Assembly (NCBI GenBank): GCA_950097015.1
Contig: CATNEN010000012.1
Span: 3,155,501 to 3,219,500 of the forward strand
Reading direction: 5' to 3'
Origin: Macrostomum hystrix
Taxonomy: Eukaryota; Platyhelminthes; Macrostomidae
Length of the DNA: 64,000 nucleotides
A model generated the notes under the pieces. The model was given only the letters and a program-made list of their open reading frames with translations. It was not told the DNA's origin and did not search any database. Of this stretch, positions 25,490 through 36,509 are shown in pieces. The stretch's first letter is position 1. Every line of letters starts with the position of its first letter. Both the position numbers and the translations under genes were made by a program.

Positions 25490-26170
25490 CACTCAGGACC
25501 TTAGGGCATTACCAATCCAGGTCATTGAGGACATGAGGGAATTACCAATCCAGGTCATTGAGGATCTGATGGCATTACCAATCCATGTCATTCAGAACCT
25601 TAGGACATTACCAATCCAGGTCATTGAGAACCTGATGGCATTACCAATCTAGGACATTGAGGACCTGAGGGCATTACAATCCAGGTCATTGAGGATCTGA
25701 TGGCATTACCAATCCAGGTCATTGAGAACCTGATGGCATTACCAATCTAGGACATTGAGGAATTGAGGGCATTACCAATCCAGGTCATTGAGAACCTGAG
25801 GGCATTACCAATCCAGGTCATTCAGGACCTCAGGGTATTACCAATCCAGGCCATTCAGAACCATAGGGCATTACCAATCCAGGTCATTCAGGACCTCAGG
25901 GCATTACCAATCCAGGTCATTCAGAACCTGAGGGCATTACCAATCCAGGTCATTGAGAACCTGAGGGCATTACCAATCCAGGTCAATGAGGATCTGATGG
26001 CATTACCAATCCAGGTCATTGAGAACCTGAGGGCATTATCAATCCAGGTCGACCTGATGGCATTACCAATCCAGGTCATTGAGGACCTCAGGGCATTACC
26101 AATCCAGGTCATTGAGGACCTGATGGCATTACCAATCCAGGTCATAGAGGATCTGCCTTCATTTCCTTCT
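25490..26170. repeat. 33-bp minisatellite
   Basis: About 20 units of 33 bp (core cattaccaatccaggtcatt, then a variable gaggacctgagg part). The 33-bp period keeps frames open on both strands (11-residue repeats such as RALPIQVIENL), but early units contain stops and one unit is shortened, so no protein is proposed. Confidence 0.9.
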
Positions 26171-26633
26171 AAGTCAGCCACAGCCTCACAACATAATCCC
26201 AGTCATTTATAGACCCACTCATTAACATCGTTAACATTTGAATACCAAGCAAAGGACCGCTATAAGTAAAGAGAGACAATAGGTGTTTTTCTGTTTATTT
26301 ATAGCATGTAGAACTGGTGTTAGTCGCACTGACAGATTTAACAGCTCAATGCGATTTTATTACATTGAACAACTATAACTATTTGTTATCGGTGTATTTC
26401 TATAATATAAAGAACATGCACTAATATAGCTACTTAAATTGTTGAGTAGTATTTATTGGATATCCTCTGAACAGCTAGCTACCAGAGTCACAGAGAAACA
26501 ACAAAGGTGGCATTAACTACGTTTATTGTTGTAAAGCTAATCAAATTGTACACAGTGCCCAAAGATAAATTCAGTTCAGTTTTCTATCTTCAAATAAACA
26601 TCAAGAACACGCCAAGCAGCAGGCTGGAGCCTC
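26171..26633. other. Spacer with the NDUFB4-like gene's poly(A) signal
   Basis: AT-rich sequence. On the minus strand AATAAA (plus-strand TTTATT, 26522-26527) lies 107 bp beyond the stop of the NDUFB4-like gene. Nothing else is recognised. Confidence 0.4.
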
Positions 26634-27500
26634 TCAATACAGCTCCTTGAAGTTGCGATTTCTGTACGGAATCTCTCCGTTGGACATGGCCTGTAGAAAT
26701 GGTCGCTGAAAGCAGAAGGTGGTGTAAACTGTTAGTCCACAATTTCTGAGAAAAGTGTAAATCCTAAGCCTACGAGGAATCTATGAGTACCAAGTTTAAG
26801 GAATCATATTCTCACAGGAAAAGCCCAAAATTAGGGGAAATCCCAAAAGATCAGAAAATGGGAAATCCCAAAAGACCAGAAAATGTGAAATCCCAAAAGA
26901 CCAGAAAATGTGAAATCCCAAAAGACCAGAAAATGTGAAATCTCAAAAGACCAGAAAATGTTGGATATCCTAAAATTCCTGAAAGGGTGGAATCTTAAAA
27001 GAGATAACAAATAAGAAATCCTAAAATACTTAAGGAGGGGAATAAAATAAAACATAAATAGGGAATAGTCAGATCAAATATACAAAAGCAAAGCCCGAAT
27101 GGTTACGATACATTAACTTTAGAATAGGGTATTGGACAAAGAATGACAAGTCGAAGATCCACCATAACGAAAAATTGAGTTGAAAGACAAAATAACGACT
27201 AACCCGATAAAAGATGTCGAAGACGAAGGCGTATCCTAGCGGAAACAATAAAGTTCCCAGAAAGACCAGGGTAGCCTTTCGATTCGGCCGAAAGAAGTCC
27301 TGGAAGGTGGCCCTGGCCGCGATCGCCCGCTGCACAGCCGGATCGAACACCAACCGATGCGACGGCCTGTAGGGCGAGCTGGACTTCCGCGTAAACTCTT
27401 CGGCCCAGAATTCGCGCATCTGGCGCCGCTTGTCAATCATTTGGCGCTCTTTGGCGCTGACTTCAAACGCCTTCCAAGGGTCCCACGATTTTGGAGACAT
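26634..27500 (-). CDS. NDUFB4: NADH dehydrogenase 1 beta subcomplex subunit 4 (NDUFB4-like)
   Basis: Two exons, 27204-27500 and 26634-26705, 122 aa; donor cgg|GTTAGT, acceptor gctttcag|cga, both phase 0. The middle, REFWAEEF...FDPAVQRAIAARATFQDFFRPNRK, matches the NDUFB4 pattern (basic start, Asn/Asp-Pro-Ala with Arg, then FRPxxK). It is followed by one membrane segment, ATLVFLGTLLFPLGYAFVF, and a short charged tail ending NFKELY. Human NDUFB4 has 129 residues. NDUFB4 is an accessory subunit in the membrane arm of mitochondrial complex I. Nineteen nt before the ATG is a strong splice acceptor, so the 5' UTR is either cis-spliced or receives a spliced leader. Identification is by pattern only. 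Confidence 0.7.
26830..27000. repeat. About 25-bp repeat in the NDUFB4-like intron
   Basis: Five to six units containing aaaagaccagaaaatgtgaa within the 498-bp intron, decaying at the 27000 side. Confidence 0.8.
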
Positions 27501-27604
27501 CTTTGCGCTTGCTTGCTCACTGAAAAATAAAAAGTATTACTGACTAAACTTTGTAAGAAGAAACCAAGCCTTAGAAGCTTAAGCTATTAAGCTTAAAAAT
27601 GAAT

Positions 27605-27850
27605 CTAAGGGGTTGTAGCCTAGTGGTTAGAGCACGAGACTGACGACTTGAAGGTCGGGGGTTCGATTCCACAGGAACAATGTGTGATTTAGCAAAGCAC
27701 TTAACTCTGCATTGCTTCAGTTCACACTGGAGGTGTGGCCTCCTCCCCAGTCGATGGACTGAACAGCCATATGCAGCCATGAGCTGCACAATAGCTGTGG
27801 CTGTGCTGTCGGCTACACATCTGACCCATTGGCAGGTATAACCAATCAAT
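27605..27850 (+). mobile_element. tRNA-derived SINE, type 1
   Basis: The tRNA-like head has an A box (tagcctagtggttagagc) and a B box (gggttcgattcc). The body contains agcaaagcacttaactctgc and ttgcttcagttcacac, and ends near gacccattggcaggtataac. The body resembles a class of tRNA-derived SINEs found widely in aquatic animals. It is a SINE and not a tRNA gene because the acceptor stem does not close and the body continues for about 170 bp. Confidence 0.75.
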
Positions 27851-29300
27851 ATCATTATTTCAATTTAAAAAGGCAAATAATATTTCTCAAAGTTTTAACT
27901 GAGCTAATTTATTTAATTCTACAAATCTACTAGCCTAGCTAAGTCTCACAGCACTATAATAAATTTTATTTTCATAAAAAAAATTTTTCTGTCAGTTTGC
28001 ATTTTATAACAAAAATTGCACATTTACTTTACTAAAAATTAGTGCATTAATATATATCACATTACATTATGTCCATTTTGTGTTGATTATAAAATATGGA
28101 GGCTTGGGTATTTGCATTAGCTCTACCCAGGATTTGAGTCAGGAAATTTTTCAGTGAACCAGTTTCCACAGAAAAGTTTAATTAACTATAAAGCTTTGAT
28201 GACATTTTTTAAGTAGCCTATTCCAGTCTAGGCTTAATCAGTGCCAGGTTCTTTGATGCTCAATAAAGTTTACTGAGGCATCCTATTTCACTTTTTGGTA
28301 CCAGATGCATAATCAAGAACATGTGTATAACCAATGCTACTTTTTATTTTAGAAACAATTAGCTACAAAATGAAATTTTAAAGTACTTATTTAGTTAGTG
28401 CTTGCTCTAATTTACAAATGTCCAATCTATAACTCAGAATTTAGAAAGCTTAGGCCTATCTTTTATAAATATTTAAATAAAAAATGGACACATTTAAGAA
28501 AGCTAAGCCTAGCTAACTTAAGATAATCTTTAGTCTAGGTAGGGCCTATTCATCTTTATTTAATCTTGAATCTTGCAATCATTAGACATGCTAAAGATTC
28601 CAAGTATAAAAGTCATACATAAACTATTAATTCATGCATGCATACATATTATAGCATAGGGCCTACATATCCATAGTATTACTAGAATGAAAACAACACA
28701 GAATAATATTAAGGACATAATTTCAGTTTCCCACTCTATATTATTTTAATGTATTTTTCACACAGAATGCAATATATGCACAGAAAATATCAGTAGAGCC
28801 AGTTTTGCCATTTTGGGAAAGCCACTGGGTGATTCCCCTGGTTAAGAGAGGCACACAGTGCTGCACAATGGCTAGGCCTATAGTTCCCAACAGGTCTGCC
28901 AACAGTCTAATTCCAATCATTGATCAGACTGTACTCCCAGGCACACACTTAATTTACTGATCAATGGGCAGCCTACAACACACTAAGCCAACCACCTGAC
29001 CATTGGCATTAACCATTCTGTACACTTTAGTATCTTTTTGACATTATTGCCCATGATTTAACTTGCTCCATGCTTCTTAGGCTCTGAAATGAGCAAAAAA
29101 TATGTTAAAGACTCAGTCAAACAAACCCGTTTGTTGTTGTAAAAATTCAAGGTTTTTAAATATACATGTTCGAGAAAGTAATGTGCGCTATGATCGACTC
29201 ATGGACCAGTAGAAGAAGAAGGACGGGACACTTCGCTTCTTGGAAAAAATTATTGAAGGCTGATTTTCACGGAAAAATGCTCTAGCAAGATTTGAACAAG
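27851..29300. other. AT-rich spacer, no gene recognised
   Basis: About 1.4 kb of AT-rich sequence with many tctaggc/gcctaga-type words. No exon or element is assigned. Confidence 0.4.
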
Positions 29301-29301
29301 A

Positions 29302-29350
29302 ACCACTAGAAGAAGATGATCATCTTCTTTCATCATCTTCTTCTAGTGGT
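29302..29350. repeat. 49-bp hairpin
   Basis: The left arm accactagaagaagatgat(c) pairs with catcatcttcttctagtggt around a 10-nt loop (19 of 20 positions). A partial third copy of the arm (ggaccagtagaagaagaagg) lies at about 29202. Possibly the remains of an inverted-repeat element. Confidence 0.6.
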
Positions 29351-29908
29351 CCTTGGATTTGAACTTCTCATTTTTTCACATTCAAATGTTGATAGCTTTT
29401 TATTGGAGCAGATCCAATGGTATTATTTTAATAGGCCTATACCTTGCAAAGCATGCTGCTTCATAGAATTTCAGATAGCTTCATTTATAAATAATTGAAG
29501 TTCATTTTGTTTTTTGTTTATCTATCATAAACCACAACAGCTAGTCAAAACCTATAGTCACTTTCATATTTAAGTATAAGTGTATTATGATAATAACGAA
29601 ATATTTTTTAAAAGCTAAACGGTTAAGCTATAGGCTAATTTTATATCTGATTGGTTGCTAAATTGTGCTTCGATTTGTTGCGAGCTACATTAACGATGTT
29701 GTAACTATTTAAAAATCTTCGTGACTTCTCGGTGACCGAGAGCACTGTCTTGAAAAGATAGAAAAAATTATCTGTAACCATCCAAATCAATGAAGGCAAA
29801 TTTATCAATATTTTACGCAGAAATTTACACCAAGAATCATATTTTTGGTGGCGACTCCAGCTGACAGGCAAAATCATCCATACCGAGTCCTACTACTGCC
29901 CGCAGCCA

Positions 29909-30088
29909 ATGCTGGTGCTGCTGCTCACGCTACAGGCACCTACCGCGGCGTGGCCCAAACTCGGCGCTTCGGCGACTGATTGCTGGCGCCCGGGATTCTG
30001 CCGGGCGCATCCCGGCCTTCGTTCGTACCGCCAGGCTCATGATCGCGCACCTTACGACGCTGCTGTTTTACCTACATCTACAGCGTAG
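29909..30088 (+). CDS. Possible 59-aa secreted peptide (GC-rich island)
   Basis: An open frame in a GC-rich island (about 29880-30050) inside AT-rich DNA. It starts MLVLLLTLQAPTAAW, a short signal-peptide-like segment, and continues with a mature part containing DCWRPGFCRAHPG, two cysteines that could close a seven-residue ring. A possible acceptor (ctgacag|gc) lies at about 29868 and AATAAA at 30180. The first two thirds use GC-ending codons like real exons here; the end (AAVLPTSTA) is less convincing. The reverse strand of the same island also has a short open frame, so the coding strand is uncertain. Confidence 0.3.
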   Translation: MLVLLLTLQAPTAAWPKLGASATDCWRPGFCRAHPGLRSYRQAHDRAPYDAAVLPTSTA

Positions 30089-30731
30089 ATGGTTGTTGTT
30101 GCTTGCCCTAATTTACCTTAAGGTAAATGTAGATATAATGCTGTGTCTCATGTTTACGTACGCCCTTACTGTACCATTAAATAAAACAGCTTTTTTAGAC
30201 TTCTTTTTAAGCTGTGTTTTACATTGCACACGAAAATACTACTACTGCTGAAAATACGTACAAAATATATCAGAAGCATATTGCATGCACTCACTGGATT
30301 TTTTATACCCTGTGAAAATGAAGTCCAAAAATACAAATATATATTTTATGTTCATTATGATCTCTGCAGCACGGGACCTATAAGACCAAGTAGATACTGA
30401 GACTTTGATTGGTTAATGAATTAATAAAAAGGGCCAACATCTGATGCGTTCGAGACTTGTAATGCTGATTTCTGACTTTCGCAATACATTTAGTTACTTT
30501 GGTCTCTTCTTATATTTTTGACTCGTAAAATGATGCTCTGCAGCTCTCCTTCTTATTAGACTCAGTAAGAGAGCTGCATCTGCAACCATTGGTTCGCAGC
30601 TCCTACTGGTCCATTCCGAGTTTCCAAGTTTCCTAGAAAGTAGGCTCCCAAGTGGTTGCTATCCCCTACTGTGTTGTATACTAGTCCCTGTGTTGCATGC
30701 ACTTTAACAGCTTGAGTAGAAGGAAAGTAGA
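30089..30731. other. Spacer upstream of DEG/ENaC channel 1
   Basis: AT-rich sequence with the AATAAA at 30180 belonging to the candidate above. A TATA-like aataaaaag occurs near 30422, but nothing ties it to the channel gene. Confidence 0.35.
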
Positions 30732-33312
30732 ATGGAGATGGAGCTAGCGGCGGATGGTGAAGTCCCAGAGGAGGCAACCGTGCCCCTTACACATCTGGGA
30801 GTCGGCCTGTCGAACGACAGGGGCGGCAGCGTCCGTCGTCCTAACCGACTACTGAAGCTAGTTCGCCAGTTGCGCAAGGAAAAGTTTGGCGACAGTCCCT
30901 CCGAGAAGCTGATAAAAGAGTTCTGCACCTGCACATCGGCGCACGGATTTCACAAGGTGTTTCAGAGTGGCAGCGCGTGGCACAAGGTCGCCTGGCTCTG
31001 TATCATTATCACAGCTTTCGTTGGATTCAGCGCTCACCTGGTCTCATTGTTCAGCCGTTTCATCGAGGGCCCAGTGAACACTGAGACCAGCGTGTACAGC
31101 ACACCATTCGAGTTCCCAGATGTAACAATCTGCGCCACTAGTCACTTCAGTCGACTAAGGTACGAAGCGAATCCGCAGGTACCCAGTCTAGACAATATGA
31201 CCATCTCTGATCTTGTGGCTAGCATCAAAAGAGTTTGGGATCCAAGCAATCGACTTGACGATGGCAGTATAAATGCCGATCTACTGAACTCACTGAAGAC
31301 CTACCTGCAAGAGGTGAATGTGACAAAGCAGCGACAGGAGATGTTCATTCACTGCGACTTTGCAGGGAGCGACTGCGACTACGAGAGTTTTTCTACTTAC
31401 GTGGACCCAAACTTCTTCAGCTGCTTCACATTCTCACCGTCCGAGCGGCACCTGATTGTGGGCGGTGAGCGCGATGGCGGCTTGCGCGTCATCCTCTACG
31501 TCGGCGACACAATGAATCTACTGACGGAAGAGGAATCATTGAGCTACACGCGCGGCTTCAGAGTTGTCATCCACGAGCAAGGCACCCGGCCGGACCTGCT
31601 GGAGGGATTCTACGTGCAGGAGACCACGAGTACCTATGTGCAGCTGGGCTACACTGAGGAGACGGTGCTTCGCAACTGCAAAACTGAGGATGAGCTGGAG
31701 CCGATTCGGTTCGTTGATAGGCACGGCCACATGCGTGAGTACAGGTGAGTACGATGAAGTCATGGTTGAGATACTTGAAGTGTACCACTTTCAATAGGAA
31801 TCATATATAGTGTCCGTAGTTATTGGAGCAGTTGCAATAAATTAAATAAGTGTTATTTTGCTGCTTTTACCAGTATTTTGAATCAAAAACCGACTAAAAG
31901 TCTTGCAAAAATGTCTCAGCTTCTTCATTCTGACCTACTTGAGCCTGCATTCACTGAATTCACTTCCCTGAATTGATATAATACCGTCTATAAATAAGCT
32001 TTCTTGTTAGTGAGTATTTGTCTGAGCACACCTATTTCTCATAAGTCATCGTGGTTTAATTTTAATATCTGAAATAAAGTTTTATTCCTCAACCATCAAG
32101 GCTCTTGATAATTACTTATTCTGGTAGAGAGGGGGAGCCGGACACTGGGGAAATGCAGAAATTCATCATGTAATTTATGGGACTTCTGGACACCAAAAAT
32201 TGGATGCCGAACCCGAAGGCTAGCAAAGTTGATGGCTTCGAAATGTCGTTCCGGCCCTTCTTCAACACGAATGATGGTGATGCCTGGCTGTCACTGCTTC
32301 TCCCGTGCTCCTGTAGACTCTCAAGTACTCTCTATAAGGTACAGAAAAAGTACACTAGAACAGGGTTCTTCTGGCACAGATTGCTTCTAAAAGCATTCAT
32401 AGTGCAGGAAAGTGGTTGAAATAGATAGAGATCGGATATAGAATTACAATAACAATTTCCCCTTGATTACATTTTTGCCCAAGAGGAAACTAGTCTCCGC
32501 ATGTACGAGTAAACAAAATTTCTGAGACCGCAATTGCAAACAAACTTGGAAAACTGCTAAATTCAAAATATACTTTTGTCGAATTGTACTTTAGGTACAC
32601 ACTTCGCGACTGCCTAATGAACACATACCAGACCTTCCTGCACACCAACTGCACCTGCGTGTCAGAGACCCTGCCACTGCCAGCCTGGTTTAGCACCGGC
32701 TTTCATTACTGCCACGGCATCGATAGGGATACGCTGCTCAGCGCGACCAACGCCTCCATCGAACACGTCGGAGCCGATACCGAGGCACACAAAGCCGCAC
32801 AAAGCCGACGCAAGTGCCACGACGAAGCAGTGAAGGAGATTCACAAGCGGACATCCGGATCTGGGCACAGCTGCCCGCTGCCATGTCGCAACACTCGCTA
32901 CGAGATGCGCGTGACACAGAACCGATGGCCAAGCGACGCTGCCGAGACTAGGGAGGCGTTGATACGACGAGTCGTTGCCACAACCGATCTCGCACGAAAA
33001 CGTGGTGACGATCTCGTCACCTTAACTGAGATTCGTCGCAGCCTGGAGAATCAACCGCATGAGGCCCTGAAGTCATTTGCTCGGCTGAATATTTACAGCC
33101 ACTCTACGCGCGGCAATCGAGTGCTCGAGACCCGAGCCTATCTTGCAAGGAACCTGGCCTCAGACATTGGCGGCATTCTGGGTCTCTGGCTGGGGGTCTC
33201 CATCATCAGTACGTTTGAGTTCGTGGAACTGTTTGTTCGCCTGCTCGCTGTCAGGAGAAAAGTTGGTTCGGGAAGTTCAGACGGGACGGGTTCCAGAGAC
33301 AATCCAAACTGA
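30732..33312 (+). CDS. DEG/ENaC family sodium channel subunit 1
   Basis: Two exons, 30732-31744 and 32595-33312, 576 aa. The donor (gtacag|GTGAGT) leaves phase 2 and the acceptor (ctttag|g) restores it, giving EYRYTLRDC across the junction. Domains: cytoplasmic N-terminus with SAHGFHKVF; first membrane segment near VAWLCIIITAFVGFSAHLV; FEFPDVTICATSH at the start of the extracellular domain; a cysteine-rich domain with CLMNTYQTFLHTNCTC and HSCPLPCRNTRYEM; second membrane segment with the pore motif GLWLGVSIIS, matching the family G-x-S filter. DEG/ENaC subunits form trimeric amiloride-sensitive cation channels, gated by peptides, acid or force. The short cytoplasmic tail is Gly/Ser-rich. The gating signal cannot be inferred. 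Confidence 0.92.
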
Positions 33313-35490
33313 CAGTCAGTAGTCAAGAGCTCCTTTTTTAAATATTCATCAAAGTAATCGATGCCCTAATTCACTGTAACAAAACATCTTGACTGTCTAG
33401 TTTGTTTATTTAATTGTCGTGTCTGATCGTCTTACCATTTTTCGGGTGACATGCAGAAAGCTCTGTCAAAGGGTCCCAGAACCCCATTTAGTCTTGAATT
33501 TTCAAATCTTAGTCCTTCGATTAGGTATGCAGCAAGAACATACGAGTAGTTCGTCATCAATGCGTACATGCAGGTGTCGTATCTACTGTCTTGTGTCAAT
33601 TCAACAAAATCTTTCAGCCCATGAAATCCTAGACCCGAGATTGGTAGTGATCCGTGATCTGCATGTGGCCCCTATAGCGTTTTTACAAACGTATACAAAG
33701 ACAATGGACAAGTACTTCGGATTCTCTCATTTGTACGAACTTACATTAAGTGAAATGCTACTCGTAGAAGAATGAGACTAATCGCTAATCACTAACAAGG
33801 AAATAGAAATACGAGCTGTGTTTCCTTCAGCTGATAACCTGAAGAAGAATAGTTTTTTCGCTCGTATCTTCTGGTAAAACATATATGCAGCTCGCATACA
33901 CATTAAACATTTGCAACATCTGATTAGACATTTGCATGCCTTAGCAAATTGCCAACTTAAATGCTAACTGAGATACTTTGCTCGTAAAACCTACCGTCAG
34001 CGTGTGAATCAGCAAGGATAGATAGAGATCCTGATAAAAGGATAATTTCCGAAGCTCCTTGTCCATGTTCCATGAAGTTGCTTCATGGTAAAGACTAATG
34101 CATAGGTTTACAAGTAGAGATGGCAGGTCACCCATCTGTCTGTTTGTCTATCAGAAAAACGTTGTTTGTTATTCATGCACGCCGTGCTGGGTGTTTTTTC
34201 CCGCCGGGGATAAAAATGAGATGCAATACCAGCGTGACAAATCACATCACATCGGCTGGCCTCACGAATTCGAGGTAGCTCAGTCGACTGTAATATTCGC
34301 ATATAAAATGGATGAAAATAGTTGCCCAGGGGAAAATTCAACGCTTGGCCCAGATTTTCCAAAACTTATCGTTTTATCCTTCTTATGCACGCTTCGGCTC
34401 GCGACCAGGACTGGGCAGAGTTCTAAATCCGAGTCGCTTGAATCGGAGAACGGACTCGGAATGGAGATTCAGCGCGCTCTGAGCAGAGAGCTAGTCGCCC
34501 CAAAGCACCCCGGTGAATTTGGAGACTGGAGTTCTTGGGTGGCAAAGAGAAAGAATATTTTTGCTGGCGAAAAAAATCTGCAACCCGGCCGGCAATAACT
34601 TGATTGACTTCGCCTTCTGGTCTGATTGATGCCAGCCGCGACAAATTTGGGGGAAGCAGTCCGCGTCTGTGACCCCGATGGAAATCTACTTTCGTCTGTA
34701 GAAAACGAAAAGTCTGGAGAATCGGCGTATCAGGATTAAAAAATGAAGCTAGAGCATCTTGAAGTTATTTTTTTCTTTCAATTTAGGCCCTATAAAGTCT
34801 ATTTATGCAGAAGTAAAATAGATGCGAGCGTTGCACGTGTTACGAGACATCCCATCCGACTGGGTTAGCAGTAATGCTTCTACTCGTGTTCTGCTCCCCT
34901 TTCAATGAATCCTTACCCCCATCAGGAGTGGGGCATGGAGCTCTGAATCTAGAAACTGGAGGTTCCAGTGATGCACTACTTGGAGAAGAACACTGATAAC
35001 TTCCGTATCGCGCAACATCTTTTCAAAAAGTTTCTTTCAATAGAAAGCTGAATAAGTTCTCGACATTTTTATTGAAGCTTGTGTGTCGACCTGTTTTAAC
35101 GAATGAGCTGTGCTTAAATAAAGTTTAAGGAAGTCAGAAATTGTCACTTATGAGTAGCAGTGCACGGCCTTCAAAGTTGTAATGTATAAATCTTTCTGTA
35201 TGGGGTTAATTGCTCCTACCTGATTCTCCTATTGGCCGACATCAGTTGTTAGCAGAAATTTGTCCCTACGCATAGTCATCTGTCGTAGGCTCCCTGTCTC
35301 TGCTAGATTCTTCTATGCAGGACCAATATTGCGTCGCTTCTGCAGCTGCATTAGCGCAAATATTCTATACGTCGTGCATTATTTATTTCTCTAGCGTTTG
35401 AGAGCGGTCGCAAGTTTCTAATGCACATCTTAGCTTATAAATAATTGATTCTCAGTCCTCATTTCGAAGGCAAGTCGGAGATTCTGGGGT
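33313..35490. other. 2.2 kb without a recognised gene
   Basis: Unique sequence after the channel gene. Open frames at 33419-33775 and 34098-34598 lack domains and GC-rich codon use, and I found no matching splice sites. The second includes a somewhat GC-richer stretch (about 34400-34600), so a missed exon is possible. Confidence 0.4.
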
Positions 35491-35497
35491 TATATAT
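35491..35497 (+). promoter_or_regulatory. TATA box of the EF-hand gene
   Basis: TATATAT 67 bp before the ATG at 35558, predicting a 5' UTR of about 35-40 nt. Confidence 0.55.
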
Positions 35498-35557
35498 GCT
35501 TGATTTAGAAGTACTGAACTCCCGAAAAATCCAGAGTAGCAGGAGAGTAGCTTTCAA

Positions 35558-36246
35558 ATGGACGCCACGGAACGCGCCGTCGCCTGGGAAGCTGAAGTGA
35601 GCGACGATGAAGCAGAGGAGGCCGCTGAGCTGACTGAGCTGCTGACAATGTTCGATTCTCGCGGCTACTCAACCATCGAGTGCAGTCAGCTAGGCACGGT
35701 GCTGCGTGCTCTGGGCCACCTGCCCACTGAGGAGGAGGTGAGGCAGTGACGCAGTACGTTTTAGTACATTAAAGAGCTTCTGCCGCAGAGCATACATTGC
35801 AATTATTTGGCTAGAAAGTAAACCACGTATAACGAGCATGCAGTTGTATTGTTGATAACTAAAATGCCACCTATTCTCAACTGACGCCAACCCAATAGCT
35901 GGTGAGAATTATCGCATCCTCGCCCACCGATCGCCTTGGAATGCTCAGCTTTGCCACAGTCCGCTCCATCGTGAGGCATCAGTCGCAGCAGCGCCGCCGC
36001 AGACAGGGTCTGGGGAGAGCGAGCAGCCTTGAGGATCTGGCAGAGACGCTCGGCTCTCTAGAGACTAGTTGCCGTGGCAACCAGGTAAGCAAGACAGTTA
36101 GTCTGCGCCACCTGCGAGGGCTGCTGACAACCCAGGGCGAGGCTCTGTCAGACGAGGAGATGCGAGACCTGCTGCGGCTGTTCCCAGCTGATGGCAATGA
36201 CGAAGTTAGCTGCAGTCAGCTAGCTAAGTTCATGTGTGATCTTTAA
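35558..36246 (+). CDS. EF-hand protein resembling dynein regulatory complex protein 8 (EFCAB2)
   Basis: Two exons, 35558-35737 and 35899-36246, 175 aa; donor gag|GTGAGG and acceptor aatag|ctg, both phase 0. The first half, LLTMFDSRGYSTIECSQLG then TVLRALGHLPTEEELVRII, follows a calmodulin-type EF-hand helix-loop-helix with the LG..PTE.EL linker typical of EFCAB2/DRC8. The C-terminal half, GEALSDEEMRDLLRLF then PADGNDEVSCSQLAKFM, looks like another EF-hand. Loop 1 (DSRGYSTIE) lacks most Ca-binding acidic residues, which suggests a structural role. DRC8 belongs to the nexin link of motile cilia. A generic calmodulin-like protein cannot be excluded. A donor-like gtaagc at 36084 lies inside exon 2, but reading through keeps the frame. 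Confidence 0.65.
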
Positions 36247-36322
36247 TCAACTGTACAGCCGCTTCGCTCCAGACTCGATGCTTTCACGGATGAACGATTC
36301 AAGCAGTGCAATCTTTTCTTTC

Positions 36323-36328
36323 AATAAA
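36323..36328 (+). promoter_or_regulatory. Poly(A) signal of the EF-hand gene
   Basis: AATAAA 77 bp after the stop codon. Confidence 0.55.
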
Positions 36329-36509
36329 TTCGCTTTGCTGTTGACGAGTCAATAATAATATTATAATAATTGCGCAAGGGCTGTGGGCTCTCGAACATCA
36401 TTTGATGATTGTTGACCCAGCCAGCGAGACGTAAATCTGTCCATTGTGGTTGATCATTGCTCAGCTTAAACCAGAACGGCTCTTACCTTCGAAAATTGGA
36501 TCAAATATT

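Noticed and set aside
25763-26212. 149-codon frame with an 11-residue repeat
   Set aside because: Earlier units of the same array contain stops and the array has a length-changing unit. It is better explained as a minisatellite.
27605-27680. Functional tRNA gene
   Set aside because: A and B boxes are present but the acceptor stem does not close and a SINE body follows.
29641-29877. 78-codon reverse frame
   Set aside because: AT-rich codons unlike the other genes here, and stops just upstream of its ATG; no motif recognised.
34098-34598. 166-codon forward frame
   Set aside because: No domain, mixed codon use and no matching splice sites or promoter. Kept only as a possible missed exon region.
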